Position numbers and translations under genes: made by a program. Positions 36,166 through 44,430 of a DNA stretch of 64,000 nucleotides are shown here, in pieces. Under the pieces are notes generated by a model. It saw nothing but the letters and a program-made list of their open reading frames with translations, had not been told where the DNA came from and made no database searches. Each line of letters opens with the position of its first letter. The stretch's first letter is position 1. Where the stretch lies: assembly GCA_963667875.2 (NCBI GenBank), contig CAXXGC010000001.1, positions 186,001 through 250,000 of the forward strand. Direction: 5' to 3'. This DNA is from JAEXOD01 sp963667875. GTDB lineage: Bacteria; Bacteroidota; Ignavibacteria; Ignavibacteriales; Melioribacteraceae.

Positions 36166-36720
36166 TTAATCTTCGTCTTTATCTGTTTTAATAATTATTT
36201 TTTTCATGGTTTTACAGCCATTTTCTTTTTCAATTGATTTCAAAAATTCATCTGCTTCTTTACCTTTGTATGTTTTAACTTCATCTTTTCCATCTTTGGT
36301 AGTGGTTTCGGTAATTATTTTTTCATCACCATCCATTTTAATTTCAACTCTTTTTTGAATACAGGTTCCCGGATCACAATCTGCATCAAAGTTAAATTTG
36401 AAGGATAAGGAATCACCGTTTAATTTATGGCTTGAGCAATCCATATCACTTAAATCAATAAATTCGGTATCACACGATTCATCATCTGTCATATAAACTT
36501 TAATCTTTTTTTCTTTATTGGTCTCTTTTATTTTTTTTAATAAATATTCGGCATCTTTACCTTCAAAAGTAACATCTTTGCCGTCCATTTTGATTACTAT
36601 TTCTTTAACATCCCCTTTAAGTTCTTTAAGTTTTTTGTTGATCTCTTTTTTATCAACTTTTTGGGCTGTAATTGATATACAAAACGCCGCCATTAAAATA
36701 ACACTAAGTAATGCTTTCAT
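36166..36720 (-). CDS. Small secreted acidic/lysine-rich protein, internally duplicated
   Basis: 184 residues with a clear signal peptide (MKALLSVILMAAFCISITAQ). The mature part is highly charged and contains two related segments: KEIVIKMDGKDVTFEGKDAEYLLKKIKETN (residues ~40-70) and EVKTYKGKEADEFLKSIEKEN (~150-170), each a beta-hairpin plus helix. Four or five Cys residues in the middle could form disulfides. I do not recognise the family. It is divergent from a histidine kinase/response regulator pair with 140 bp between, and the intergenic DNA carries a phased repeat likely to bind that regulator, so it is probably a target or periplasmic partner of the two-component system. Confidence 0.78.
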   Translation of the reverse strand: MKALLSVILMAAFCISITAQKVDKKEINKKLKELKGDVKEIVIKMDGKDVTFEGKDAEYLLKKIKETNKEKKIKVYMTDDESCDTEFIDLSDMDCSSHKLNGDSLSFKFNFDADCDPGTCIQKRVEIKMDGDEKIITETTTKDGKDEVKTYKGKEADEFLKSIEKENGCKTMKKIIIKTDKDED

Positions 36721-36784
36721 TTTTATCTCCTTAAATGATTAATAAAATAACTAACCAAACTTACCCAAATAATTAAAACCAAAA

Positions 36785-36821
36785 TGTTAATAAATAGTTA
36801 ATGTATGTTAATAAATGTTAA
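36785..36821. promoter_or_regulatory. Four phased GTTAA direct repeats (OmpR/PhoB-type operator)
   Basis: GTTAA occurs at 36786, 36797, 36807 and 36817, spaced 11, 10 and 10 bp; two copies extend to TGTTAATAAAT. One-turn spacing of direct repeats is the classic binding mode of OmpR/PhoB response regulators. The site lies between the divergent small secreted gene and the kinase/regulator pair. Confidence 0.7.
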
Positions 36822-36860
36822 AAAATGGTTTTATTAAAAATATTCATTTAAATTTGCAGT

Positions 36861-38417
36861 ATGAAAGGAAAAAAACTAAGACTTTATATATATGCTATTG
36901 CAATAGCTTCGATAGGTTTATTGTTAATTCAAATTTATTGGATTAATAATGTTATTGTATTGGAAAACGAAAGATTTTACAAAAACGCTAAAGAATCTAT
37001 AAATAAAACAAAAAATGATCTTGAAAGATTAGAGGCATCAAAACATGTAGTTGATGTTATTGGAAAAACCTGCTCGCCAAGTATAATAATTGTAAAGGGT
37101 GATTCATTACAAAAGTCATTTGAAAAACACCAAATTTTACAAAAGAAAATTTTTACAGGAAAAGGGAAAAAGAAATCAGGTCAATCAGGTTTTAAGTTTG
37201 AGTTTAAAACAAGTGCTCAAAATGATTCAATGTTCACAAATATTGAGATCAGTAATAATTCGTGTGTAACTGCAAAAACAAACATAATAATGCGCCTCGA
37301 TTCCCTGCGACAAAATAAAAGCAAACTTATTGATGAAGTATTTGAAAATATGATTTATATAAGTTTAGCCGATAAATTTGAAGAAAGAGTCCCGTATGAA
37401 ATAATGGATTCGTTATTAACGGTTAATTTTACTAACAACGGAATAAACGAAAAATTCAATTTTGCGGTTATTGAAAATTCAAAGGATAGTGTAATATATG
37501 GAAAAATGTATTACAACAAATCATATATTAAAGATACAAAATACAAGCAGGAGATTTTGTCAAATCAATTACTTCAGGAAAAATATATTTTATACGTAAA
37601 ATTTGAAAACTTCTGGTTTTCCTTTATAAAAAAAATAACTGCTTTATTATTGATTTCGGTTTTGCTGATAGGTGTAATTATATATGTTTTTTATAAAACA
37701 CTTAATTCGTATTTAACTCAAAAACGTGTAAATGAAATAAAAACGGATTTAATAAATAATGTTACGCATGAATTTAAAACGCCAATTTCTTCCATTACTT
37801 TAGCGTGTGAAGCATTGCAGACAAATGTTATAACTGAAGAAGATAATATTAAACATCATAAATATGTTAATATTATTGGTGAAGAAAACAAACGCCTTAA
37901 ATTGATGGTGGATAATTTGTTAACTACCGCCAAACTTGAAAATGGAGACATTAATATTTCAATAAGCAACGTTGATTTAGTGGCCCTAATTAATGATGTT
38001 GTAGAAAAATACAAAATGACGATTGAAAAAACCGATTGTGAAATAAAAGTAACGTGTAAAACTGATAAATTATATTACGATACCGATGTTTATCATCTAA
38101 ATTGTATAATTAGCAATTTAATTGATAACGCACTTAAATATAATGAAAAGAAACCCGAAATTAATATTACAATTATTGACAGTGAACCCGGCATAAATAT
38201 TTCAATTGAAGATAATGGTATTGGTATAGATAAAAAATATTTTGATAAAATATTTGATACTTTTTTCCGTGTTCCTACCGGCAATATTTATAAAGGAAAA
38301 GGTTACGGAATTGGATTAAGTTATGTTAAAAAAGCTGTTCAATCACTTGGCGGTTATGTAATAGTTTCAAGTACTGTAAATGTCGGTTCAAAATTCACAA
38401 TATTTTTGCCTAAATAA
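36861..38417 (+). CDS. Sensor histidine kinase with large periplasmic domain
   Basis: 518 residues: transmembrane helix 1 at ~8-28, a ~230-residue periplasmic sensor region with three Cys, helix 2 at ~258-282, then HisKA with the phosphoacceptor His303 in NNVTHEFKTPISSITLA, and a HATPase domain (IISNLIDNALKY, EDNGIGIDKKYFDKIFDTFFRV, GKGYGIGLSYVKKAV). No HAMP domain is obvious. It is followed after one base by its OmpR-type regulator. The divergent secreted protein and phased operator suggest an envelope-sensing system that controls its neighbours. Confidence 0.93.
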   Translation: MKGKKLRLYIYAIAIASIGLLLIQIYWINNVIVLENERFYKNAKESINKTKNDLERLEASKHVVDVIGKTCSPSIIIVKGDSLQKSFEKHQILQKKIFTGKGKKKSGQSGFKFEFKTSAQNDSMFTNIEISNNSCVTAKTNIIMRLDSLRQNKSKLIDEVFENMIYISLADKFEERVPYEIMDSLLTVNFTNNGINEKFNFAVIENSKDSVIYGKMYYNKSYIKDTKYKQEILSNQLLQEKYILYVKFENFWFSFIKKITALLLISVLLIGVIIYVFYKTLNSYLTQKRVNEIKTDLINNVTHEFKTPISSITLACEALQTNVITEEDNIKHHKYVNIIGEENKRLKLMVDNLLTTAKLENGDINISISNVDLVALINDVVEKYKMTIEKTDCEIKVTCKTDKLYYDTDVYHLNCIISNLIDNALKYNEKKPEINITIIDSEPGINISIEDNGIGIDKKYFDKIFDTFFRVPTGNIYKGKGYGIGLSYVKKAVQSLGGYVIVSSTVNVGSKFTIFLPK

Positions 38418-38418
38418 T

Positions 38419-39108
38419 ATGAAAACAAAAATTTTACTTGCCGAAGACGATTTAAACCTTGGAATTCTTGTTAAAGAACAACTGGAAGCAAACGGTTATG
38501 AAGTTGACCTGCAAAAAAACGGTGCTTTGGGTTGGACACGATTTTTAAATGAAAAATACAATTTGTGTATTTTGGATATTATGATGCCCGTTGAGGACGG
38601 TTTTACATTGGCCGAAAAAATACGAAAAATTGATGAACAGATTCCAATAATATTTTTAACCGCTAAATCACTAAAGGAAGATAAAATACACGCTTTTAAA
38701 ATTGGAGCGGATGACTATATAACAAAACCGTTTAGTACCGAAGAATTGCTGCTGCGTATAAACGCAATTATGAAAAGAATTAATGGTACGGTTAAAACCG
38801 GAATAGTTAACGAATATAAAATTGGAAAATATAATTTTGAGTATAAAAAAAGGGCATTAATAATAAACGATATTACCAAACGTTTAACAAGCAAAGAAGC
38901 CGAACTTTTACGAATGTTGTGTATATATAAAAACAATTTGCTTGAACGTAATTTAGCTTTACAAATTATTTGGAATGATGAAAGTTATTTTGCCGCCCGC
39001 AGTATGGATGTTTATATTACAAAGCTGCGCAATTTGTTAAAAGAAGATCCCACTGTAGAAATTATTACCGTACATGGATATGGATATAAACTGGTGGTGG
39101 GGGAATAA
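38419..39108 (+). CDS. OmpR-family response regulator
   Basis: The ATG at 38419 lies one base after the kinase stop; an upstream in-frame start inside the kinase gene is not needed. The 229-residue product has a receiver domain (ILLAEDDLNLGILVKEQLEANGYEV, phosphoacceptor Asp53 in CILDIMMPVEDG, Lys in YITKPFSTEELL). A winged-helix effector domain follows (LTSKEAELLRMLCIYKNNLLERNLALQIIW, RSMDVYITKLRNLLKEDPTVEIITVHGYGYKL). It is the obvious partner of the upstream kinase and the candidate binder of the four phased GTTAA repeats. Confidence 0.95.
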   Translation: MKTKILLAEDDLNLGILVKEQLEANGYEVDLQKNGALGWTRFLNEKYNLCILDIMMPVEDGFTLAEKIRKIDEQIPIIFLTAKSLKEDKIHAFKIGADDYITKPFSTEELLLRINAIMKRINGTVKTGIVNEYKIGKYNFEYKKRALIINDITKRLTSKEAELLRMLCIYKNNLLERNLALQIIWNDESYFAARSMDVYITKLRNLLKEDPTVEIITVHGYGYKLVVGE

Positions 39109-39192
39109 TAACAAAAAGAGCAGTGATAAATAAAATCAATTATAATATTTGCTGTTACCTTTGGAAAATATAGCTAACAACTCCGGTTTTGT

Positions 39193-40026
39193 TTATTTTA
39201 TTTTACACTCAACATATAACATTGGAACTGTAAGTTTTAATTCCCCTTTATTTTTGGCCGACACATTAAGATTATTTTCAAATGTTTCAAAAAAAACATT
39301 TTTATCATTTTCTTCAAACATATCTATCCATGAACTAATGAAACCAAGAATAATAAATGAATGATTTAAAAAGGTTGTGCCATTTAAAAATCGCATGTAA
39401 TAATTTGTTCTGATTATATTTTTAATTTCAAAACCATTTTTATCAATAAGTTCTCTAACAGATTCTTCCGTTCCGCGGTGATTTACATGTTTACCAAATT
39501 TTGCCAAGTATTTATCATAACCCAGTTCATCTAATGTTTTATAATATATTTCATAAAATTCCGAAAAAGTACCGGTTAAGTTTGTTGTTATACATAACGA
39601 ACCATCGGTTTTTAATACTCTGTAACATTCAGCTAATACTTTATCCGGATTCTCAAAATTATTAATGCCCAAATTGGAAGTTATTAAATCAAAATGCTTA
39701 TTGGAGAACGGAATATTTGAAGCATCACCTTCAATAACGGAAATGTTTTCCAGTTTAAAAGTATCAATCTTTGTTTGGGCTCTTTTAACAGCTTCAGCCC
39801 AGGGATCAATCCCTACGGAATTACATTTATTACCAAGTTTTTGAGCAATGTCTAGCAATGGAAATCCGGTAGCACAACCAATATCAAGATAATTAGTATA
39901 CTCTCCAATAGGAAAATTATCAAGCAGTAATAACCCGAATGGTGATGACCATAAAGGTAAATCTTCATAAGCGTTTGTTATGTTCGGTTTTAAATAATCA
40001 TATTTTTTTGATAAGTATTTTTTCAT
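39193..40026 (-). CDS. Class I SAM-dependent methyltransferase
   Basis: 277 residues with the methyltransferase-11-type Rossmann motifs: motif I LDIGCATGFPLLDIAQKLG, motif II VGIDPWAEAVKRAQ, post-II VIEGDASNIPFSNKHFDLITSNLGINNFENP, then LAECYRVLKTDGSLCITTN. The acceptor cannot be told from sequence. It is convergent with the response-regulator gene and its 5' side faces an insertion sequence 134 bp away, so its promoter region is close to, but not interrupted by, the element. Confidence 0.85.
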   Translation of the reverse strand: MKKYLSKKYDYLKPNITNAYEDLPLWSSPFGLLLLDNFPIGEYTNYLDIGCATGFPLLDIAQKLGNKCNSVGIDPWAEAVKRAQTKIDTFKLENISVIEGDASNIPFSNKHFDLITSNLGINNFENPDKVLAECYRVLKTDGSLCITTNLTGTFSEFYEIYYKTLDELGYDKYLAKFGKHVNHRGTEESVRELIDKNGFEIKNIIRTNYYMRFLNGTTFLNHSFIILGFISSWIDMFEENDKNVFFETFENNLNVSAKNKGELKLTVPMLYVECKIK

Positions 40027-40152
40027 AAAATTAAGTTTTGTTTTAAATATCTCAATATTTTACGTTTTAGCGTATTAGTAAATTGCAGCAATACAGCTGA
40101 TATAAAAGATTATCGTTCAAAATTAGTAATTATTATTACGAAAATCAACCTT

Positions 40153-40160
40153 GTAAATCA
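40153..40160 (+). repeat. Target-site duplication, left copy
   Basis: GTAAATCA directly adjoins the left end of the insertion sequence; an identical copy is at 41492-41499. Confidence 0.85.
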
Positions 40161-41491
40161 GGTAGCGTACTAGTTATCGGTTGCTTTTTTGGGTAAAATT
40201 AAAGAATTTTTTAACCAATCATTGGATTTCAATTTTACCGAACAAAGTTCTAAAGGAGATAATCCATTGCACTTCCTTCTATTACCTCTACAATCAGTAT
40301 ATGCTCTAAATCTTATATAATTAATATACAAAATTAAATAATTAAAAGCTGTGTTGGCTGTCTGGAAGCCTTCAATGGTTTTTAATCTTCTTTCAATCTG
40401 TTTGTTTAGATTTTCAGCTCTATTATTTGTTTTTTGTATCGTGCTATCTTTTTGATGAGTTAATAAGTTTTTAATATGCCTGTCAATAAATTCTATTAAC
40501 TTAGGATACTTTTGCCCATACCCCTCCTTTATATTTAACATAATTAATTCGCTGTCCTTTGAATTTGTAGAATAAAACAAGCTTTTAACTATATCACGGG
40601 TCTTTTTTTTCTCCGTGTATGATTCTATTAATTCTTTATTCTGCTGAACTAAATCACCTAATGCTTTTTTTTGCTTGAAATATTCCCTAATTACAGGCCT
40701 ATATTCTATTATTACTTCCACAGCAGCTAATGCATGTTTAATACATTTTTGGTACAATACTTTTTCACCATATACTTTTGCTACTGATTTTATAAGCATT
40801 ATATCAAGATCAGTGGTTATTGATTTTGCCGGATACTTTAGAACTTCTTTTATAAATAAGAAAAAGTCATCATATTTGTTTTGTCCGGCTTCTCCCCAAA
40901 TTAATTCGTAATGGACAACATCTCCACTGCTATCAATGGCTACTAAAGTTAAACATTTCTTACCATGTATGCTTATATATTTATCATCTATCGTTAAGTT
41001 TCCTTCCCAACTTGGTGAAAAATCTGATTTTATTCCCAAACTTGATTTCGCCTGTTCGGCTATTTCATTTACAATTTCACATACTTTACTTGGAGTAGTA
41101 TTTATAGAGAATTTTTCTCTGATCCGTTTTGAAATCACTCGACAACTCATTCGTTCTTCAAAATGCATTCGGGCTATTTCGATTTTTACCTGAAAACTAT
41201 ATCTTTGTTTTTTTTCATCTCTTTTGCTGAATGTTTTCCCACATTCATTGCACTTGTACCGTTTTACCTTGCGTACCGTTTTTCTATGGAAGTTTATTGG
41301 TACAATTTCCCTATGACCGTTCTTTTTTGTACTCAAACTATTACAATAAATACAACGCATTTTTCGCCTTTTTTCTGGTTGCATTCCCCGTTTTCTCGAA
41401 TTTAGTGAGTGCGCAAACTTACTAAATTCTGTATCTTATTGCTACATAATATTTTATAGCTGTTTTAGCAACCGATAAGTAGTACGCTTAG
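40161..41491 (-). mobile_element. Complete insertion sequence, about 1.33 kb, with terminal inverted repeats and 8-bp target duplication
   Basis: The ends (40161-40185 and 41467-41491) pair as inverted repeats at 21 of 25 positions, sharing the core AGCGTACTA and TTATCGGTTGCT. The element is flanked on both sides by GTAAATCA. It encodes one intact transposase that fills it. The pre-insertion site reads like one of the AATCA-rich type C repeats of the neighbouring array, so it landed in repeat DNA. The intact gene and perfect duplication suggest a fairly recent event. Confidence 0.93.
40170..41384 (-). CDS. DDE transposase of the IS256/MULE-like superfamily with N-terminal zinc ribbon
   Basis: 404 residues. 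An N-terminal zinc ribbon (CIYCNS ... YKCNECGKTFSKR) is followed by a DDE domain: first Asp in LTIDDKYISIHGKKCLTLVAID, second in ITTDLDIMLIKSV, a C-x2-H motif in YQKCIKHAL (a hallmark of the IS256/MULE group), and the Glu in TNNRAENLNKQIERRLKTIEG. An alternative start at 41360 (MRCIYCNS) has a better ribosome-binding site (AAGG, 6 nt away) and would drop eight residues. The gene occupies nearly all of the insertion sequence. No frameshift or stop is seen, so it should be active. Confidence 0.92.
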   Translation of the reverse strand: MQPEKRRKMRCIYCNSLSTKKNGHREIVPINFHRKTVRKVKRYKCNECGKTFSKRDEKKQRYSFQVKIEIARMHFEERMSCRVISKRIREKFSINTTPSKVCEIVNEIAEQAKSSLGIKSDFSPSWEGNLTIDDKYISIHGKKCLTLVAIDSSGDVVHYELIWGEAGQNKYDDFFLFIKEVLKYPAKSITTDLDIMLIKSVAKVYGEKVLYQKCIKHALAAVEVIIEYRPVIREYFKQKKALGDLVQQNKELIESYTEKKKTRDIVKSLFYSTNSKDSELIMLNIKEGYGQKYPKLIEFIDRHIKNLLTHQKDSTIQKTNNRAENLNKQIERRLKTIEGFQTANTAFNYLILYINYIRFRAYTDCRGNRRKCNGLSPLELCSVKLKSNDWLKNSLILPKKATDN

Positions 41492-41499
41492 GTAAATCA
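41492..41499 (+). repeat. Target-site duplication, right copy
   Basis: GTAAATCA directly after the right end of the insertion sequence, identical to 40153-40160. Confidence 0.85.
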
Positions 41500-41530
41500 C
41501 ATAAACCAATGTTACGGCAAGTTGATTAAA

Positions 41531-41610
41531 AGAACATGGTGCTTCGCCGAAGCACAAGGTTGTTGGTGGTTTTGTATGGTTACAGACATGGAATTTCTCC
41601 GAAATTCATG
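41531..41610 (+). repeat. Type D paired-hairpin element, copy 7
   Basis: GTGCTTC-GCC-GAAGCAC (41539-41555) and GAATTTC-TCC-GAAATTC (41591-41607), both perfect, with linker GGTTACAGACAT. Against copy 3, the second stem carries a compensatory change (GAATTTC/GAAATTC versus GAATTCC/GGAATTC). Confidence 0.87.
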
Positions 41611-41739
41611 TTTGACGAAGATGTTTTAACCCAGAACGGGTGAAACAATTGTTGCAAAAATAATGGAATGTAATCATAACCCGGAACGGGTGTCATGATA
41701 ATCAAATATTTCAAACAAATGCAAAATTGGATGCGGGGA

Positions 41740-41912
41740 ATCATATCGCCGCCTTCAGGGCTTTATTGTTTATCGTTTATTTTTCGCTACAATCCTCACG
41801 TCCTGTCAGGACTAAAAACAAGATTTGTTATAATGTTTCAGCCCAGAATGGGTGAAAGGATTGTAGGGAAATTAAAGATGTGGAATTATAGCCCGGAACG
41901 GGTGACATGATA
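41740..41912 (+). repeat. Type A nested inverted-repeat element, copy 5
   Basis: Outer arms ATCATATCGCC and GGTGACATGAT; inner arms CTACAATCCTCAC and GGGTGAAAGGATTGTAG. Hairpins GTCCT-GTC-AGGAC and AGCCCAGAATGGGT differ from other copies but still pair. Confidence 0.84.
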
Positions 41913-41951
41913 ATCAAATATTTCAAACAAATGCAAAATTGGATGCGGGGA

Positions 41952-42137
41952 ATCATATCGCCGCTTTCAGGGTTTTATTGTTTGCTGTATTTCTTTTGCT
42001 ACAATCCTCACTTCACTTCAGGACTAAAATACAAAGAATTATTTTTACGCCTAAAATGTTTCAGCCATAAAAGGGTGTAAGGATTGTAGGATAATAAAAA
42101 AAACGAAAAAAAAGAGCCCGGAACAAGTGAAAGGATT
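41952..42137 (+). repeat. Type A nested inverted-repeat element, copy 6 (decayed)
   Basis: The inner arms CTACAATCCTCAC and GGATTGTAGG are retained. The CTTCACTTCAGGAC hairpin and the last hairpin (CCCGGAACAAGTG) carry mismatches, so this copy is degenerating. Confidence 0.78.
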
Positions 42138-42224
42138 ATTAATTATTCCCGGCAGCTTCATCTGTCTTCAAATGTTTATAATTCAATAATTTATAATTCA
42201 CCATTCATAATTATATTTATAAAA

Positions 42225-42305
42225 CCTTCTGCAGAGCAGAAGCATGTTTGTAACCATACACGTCCCCTACACAAAAAACGCCTACAGCGTAGGCGCATGT
42301 TCTTT
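42225..42305 (-). repeat. Type D paired-hairpin element, copy 8 (reverse)
   Basis: CTTCTGC-AGA-GCAGAAG (42226-42242) and CGCCTAC-AGC-GTAGGCG (42279-42295), both perfect, with linker ATGTTTGTAACC. Confidence 0.86.
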
Positions 42306-42452
42306 TTAGTATGGTAATCGTTTCACTCGCATTACGGATTAGACAATCTTTTGAACGCTGATAACACGGATTAGGCTGATGACCACAGATTGGACCATAT
42401 AAATATCTTTGTAAATGTGTTGTATAATAAGTAAAGAAGACGTGAGATTCTA

Positions 42453-42545
42453 AAAGAACATGCAACCCACTCTGGGGTTGTGTGGAGTTTTGGGTTTTGC
42501 CGGGTTACAAACATTCCTCTTCTCTGAAGAGGGTTTGATACGAGG
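42453..42545 (+). repeat. Type D paired-hairpin element, copy 9
   Basis: First hairpin CAACCCACTCTGGGGTTG (42463-42480), second CCTCTTC-TCT-GAAGAGG (42516-42532), linker ending GGGTTACAAACAT. Confidence 0.85.
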
Positions 42546-42708
42546 AAATTTTAGATATTTGGGCTACAATATAAATATCTTCCGATAAAATTATGGTAAT
42601 CATCCAAATCATAAAAATCACAGTTCAGACAATCTTTAAATACATCATTCATAATTTATAATTCACAATTATCTTTTAATCATGGTTCAGACAACTTGCC
42701 AAATAAAA

Positions 42709-44043
42709 TTACTCAATTCCGTACGATTGTAATTTTCTGTATAATGTTGTTAAACCAATGCCTAAAAGTTCAGCGGCTTTAGTTTTATTTTGTTCTGTTA
42801 ATTGCAGCACTTTAATTATATGTTCTTTTTCCAAATCATCAATTAAGTATGATGTTGAAGTATAATTGGCGGATGGTAGATATATTTCTTTAGGAAGAGA
42901 ATATTTTTCAATTTTTCCATTATCATTTAACAATATTACTCTTTCAATAATATTTTTTAACTCTCTAACATTACCGGGGAAAGAATAATTTTTAAGTGTT
43001 TCAAAAAAGTCATCACTTATATAATTAATATTCCTTTTTAATCTTTCTTTATAAATATTAATAAAATATTCTGCTAATTCTTTTATATCTTCTTTTCTAA
43101 TTCTAAGAGGTGGTAACTCTATGTTCATTACGCCAATTCTATAATAAAGGTCGCTGCGGAATTTGCCATCGTTAATTACTTTGTTTATATCGGCGTTGGT
43201 AGCGGCAATTATTCTAACATCAACGGTTGTTTCTTTTGTATCACCTGCTTTAATAAATGTATTCGTTTCAATAACACGTAATAATTTTGACTGCAAAAGA
43301 ACATCCATTTCGGCAATCTCATCCAAAAAAATTGTTCCGCCGCTTGCTTCTTCAAACAATCCTTTTTTGTTTTTTATTGCCCCGGTAAAAGCACCTGCCT
43401 TATAACCAAACATTTCCGATTCCAAAAGGTCTTTTGCTATTGCGCTGCAATTAACTGCAACAAACGATTTGTTTTTCCTTGAACTATTATAATGAATTGC
43501 CTGCGCAAATATATCTTTCCCTGTACCTGTTTCACCTAATAATAAAACATTTGTATCGGTGGTAGAAACACGTTTAGCTAATTCAATAGCCGATTTTAAT
43601 TGAGTGGAAGAACCGATAATATTATTAAAATTAAATTTTGCCATTGCCTTTTCTTCAAAGTTTTGCAGTCGTTTGGCAATTCGGTTTTTCTCAACAGCTC
43701 TTATTACCAGAGGAACAATTTTATTATCCTCGTCACCTTTTGTTATATAATCAAATGCTCCCGATTTTATTGCCTTAACTCCGTCTTCAATTGTACCGTA
43801 GGCGGTTAAAACAATAATTTCGCATAAAGGATTATAGGCCAAGATTTGACTTATTAAATCCAACCCGTTAACATCAGGTAATCTTACATCTGATATTACA
43901 ACTTCAATATCTTCTTCATGTACAAATAAATCCATTGCCTCTTTTCCGTCTTTTGCGGTAATAACATTAAACCCTTCCAGTTCAATTAATTCTGAAAGTA
44001 ATTTACGAATTGGCTGTTCATCATCAATTATTAATATTTTCAT
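42709..44043 (-). CDS. Sigma-54-dependent NtrC-family response regulator, probable regulator of the Kdp operon
   Basis: 444 residues: a receiver domain with Asp52 in VVISDVRLPDVNG; an AAA+ sigma-54-activator domain with Walker A GETGTGKD, the sigma-54 contact loop GAFTGA, Walker B GGTIFLDEIAEM and the arginine-finger region RSDLYYRIGVMNIELPPLR; and a C-terminal Fis-type helix-turn-helix (NKTKAAELLGIGLTTLYRKLQSYGIE). The protein is complete. It lies divergent to kdpFABC and no other orphan regulator is near, so it is the likely partner of the histidine kinase at the end of the Kdp operon. Canonical Kdp systems use an OmpR-type KdpE instead; no kdpE is present here. Confidence 0.93.
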   Translation of the reverse strand: MKILIIDDEQPIRKLLSELIELEGFNVITAKDGKEAMDLFVHEEDIEVVISDVRLPDVNGLDLISQILAYNPLCEIIVLTAYGTIEDGVKAIKSGAFDYITKGDEDNKIVPLVIRAVEKNRIAKRLQNFEEKAMAKFNFNNIIGSSTQLKSAIELAKRVSTTDTNVLLLGETGTGKDIFAQAIHYNSSRKNKSFVAVNCSAIAKDLLESEMFGYKAGAFTGAIKNKKGLFEEASGGTIFLDEIAEMDVLLQSKLLRVIETNTFIKAGDTKETTVDVRIIAATNADINKVINDGKFRSDLYYRIGVMNIELPPLRIRKEDIKELAEYFINIYKERLKRNINYISDDFFETLKNYSFPGNVRELKNIIERVILLNDNGKIEKYSLPKEIYLPSANYTSTSYLIDDLEKEHIIKVLQLTEQNKTKAAELLGIGLTTLYRKLQSYGIE

Positions 44044-44229
44044 AAAATTTACTTTAATAATTATATTAAAATATTTAAGCTAAATCTAATCAAAATTATA
44101 TCAAATAAATTTAACTAAAAATTTTTGTCTTTTTTTAAAATAGATTGAACAATATTAATGCCATAAATAAAAAAACAAGCAATTTGTTGTAATCCATTAT
44201 TATAAAACAATTACGAATGGCTATGATGG

Positions 44230-44292
44230 GGAATGTGTTAAAGGCTAACCATTCCATTTTGAAAAAAGCATTTCAAAATGGAAAGCTTTTTT
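44230..44292 (+). promoter_or_regulatory. Two adjacent hairpins with T tract upstream of the Kdp operon (attenuator-like)
   Basis: Hairpin 1 (GGAATG-T-GTTA, loop AAGGC, TAAC-CATTCC; 44230-44255) overlaps by two bases hairpin 2 (CCATTTTGAAA, loop AAAGCA, TTTCAAAATGG; 44254-44281), which is followed by AAAGCTTTTTTG. The T-rich end can instead pair with AAAAAAGC inside hairpin 2. The layout resembles a leader attenuator, but could simply be a terminator. No known riboswitch consensus was recognised. Confidence 0.45.
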
Positions 44293-44384
44293 GTTTTGCA
44301 TTGTTTTTGAAAGAGACCGACAATAAACGTATAACTTGTTTTATAATAAAAACTTAACGGTAACAAAAGACCATCTAAAATATT

Positions 44385-44399
44385 TGGCATGTAAATGGA
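44385..44399 (+). promoter_or_regulatory. Candidate sigma-54 promoter of the Kdp operon
   Basis: TGGCATG-TAAA-TGGA matches the sigma-54 consensus TGGCACG-N4-TTGC with the required GG at -24 and correct spacing; the -12 dinucleotide reads GA rather than GC. It is 32 bp before the first small gene of the operon, and an NtrC-type activator is encoded divergently. Confidence 0.55.
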
Positions 44400-44430
44400 G
44401 TATTAAAGAACAAACAAACAGGAAAACAAA

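Larger units (their letters stand above)
41523..42690. repeat. Repeat array 3: interspersed hairpin elements
   Basis: Type D elements at 41531-41610, 42225-42305 (reverse) and 42453-42545; type A at 41740-41912 and 41952-42137, preceded by loose right-end fragments (AACCCGGAACGGGTG) at about 41629 and 41674-41704; type B at 42352-42425; AATCA-rich tracts at 42594-42690. The stretch from the GGTG outer arm through the next ATCATATCGCC arm recurs at a period of about 205 bp. I see no credible protein gene here. Confidence 0.88.

Noticed and set aside
41695..41910. Small ORFs inside the repeat arrays (for example 41695-41910, 52483-52815, 11228-11437, 60447-60632)
   Set aside because: They are composed of type A-D repeat sequence, lack good ribosome-binding sites, and run on either strand through hairpins. 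They are translations of repeats, not genes.
44217..44357. A 46-codon ORF across the leader hairpins upstream of the Kdp operon
   Set aside because: It has no ribosome-binding site, spans both hairpins and the T tract, and shows no recognisable protein character.
44100..44430. c-di-AMP (ydaO/yuaA) riboswitch upstream of the potassium-transport genes
   Set aside because: The leader lacks the conserved sequence blocks of that riboswitch; only two simple hairpins were found.
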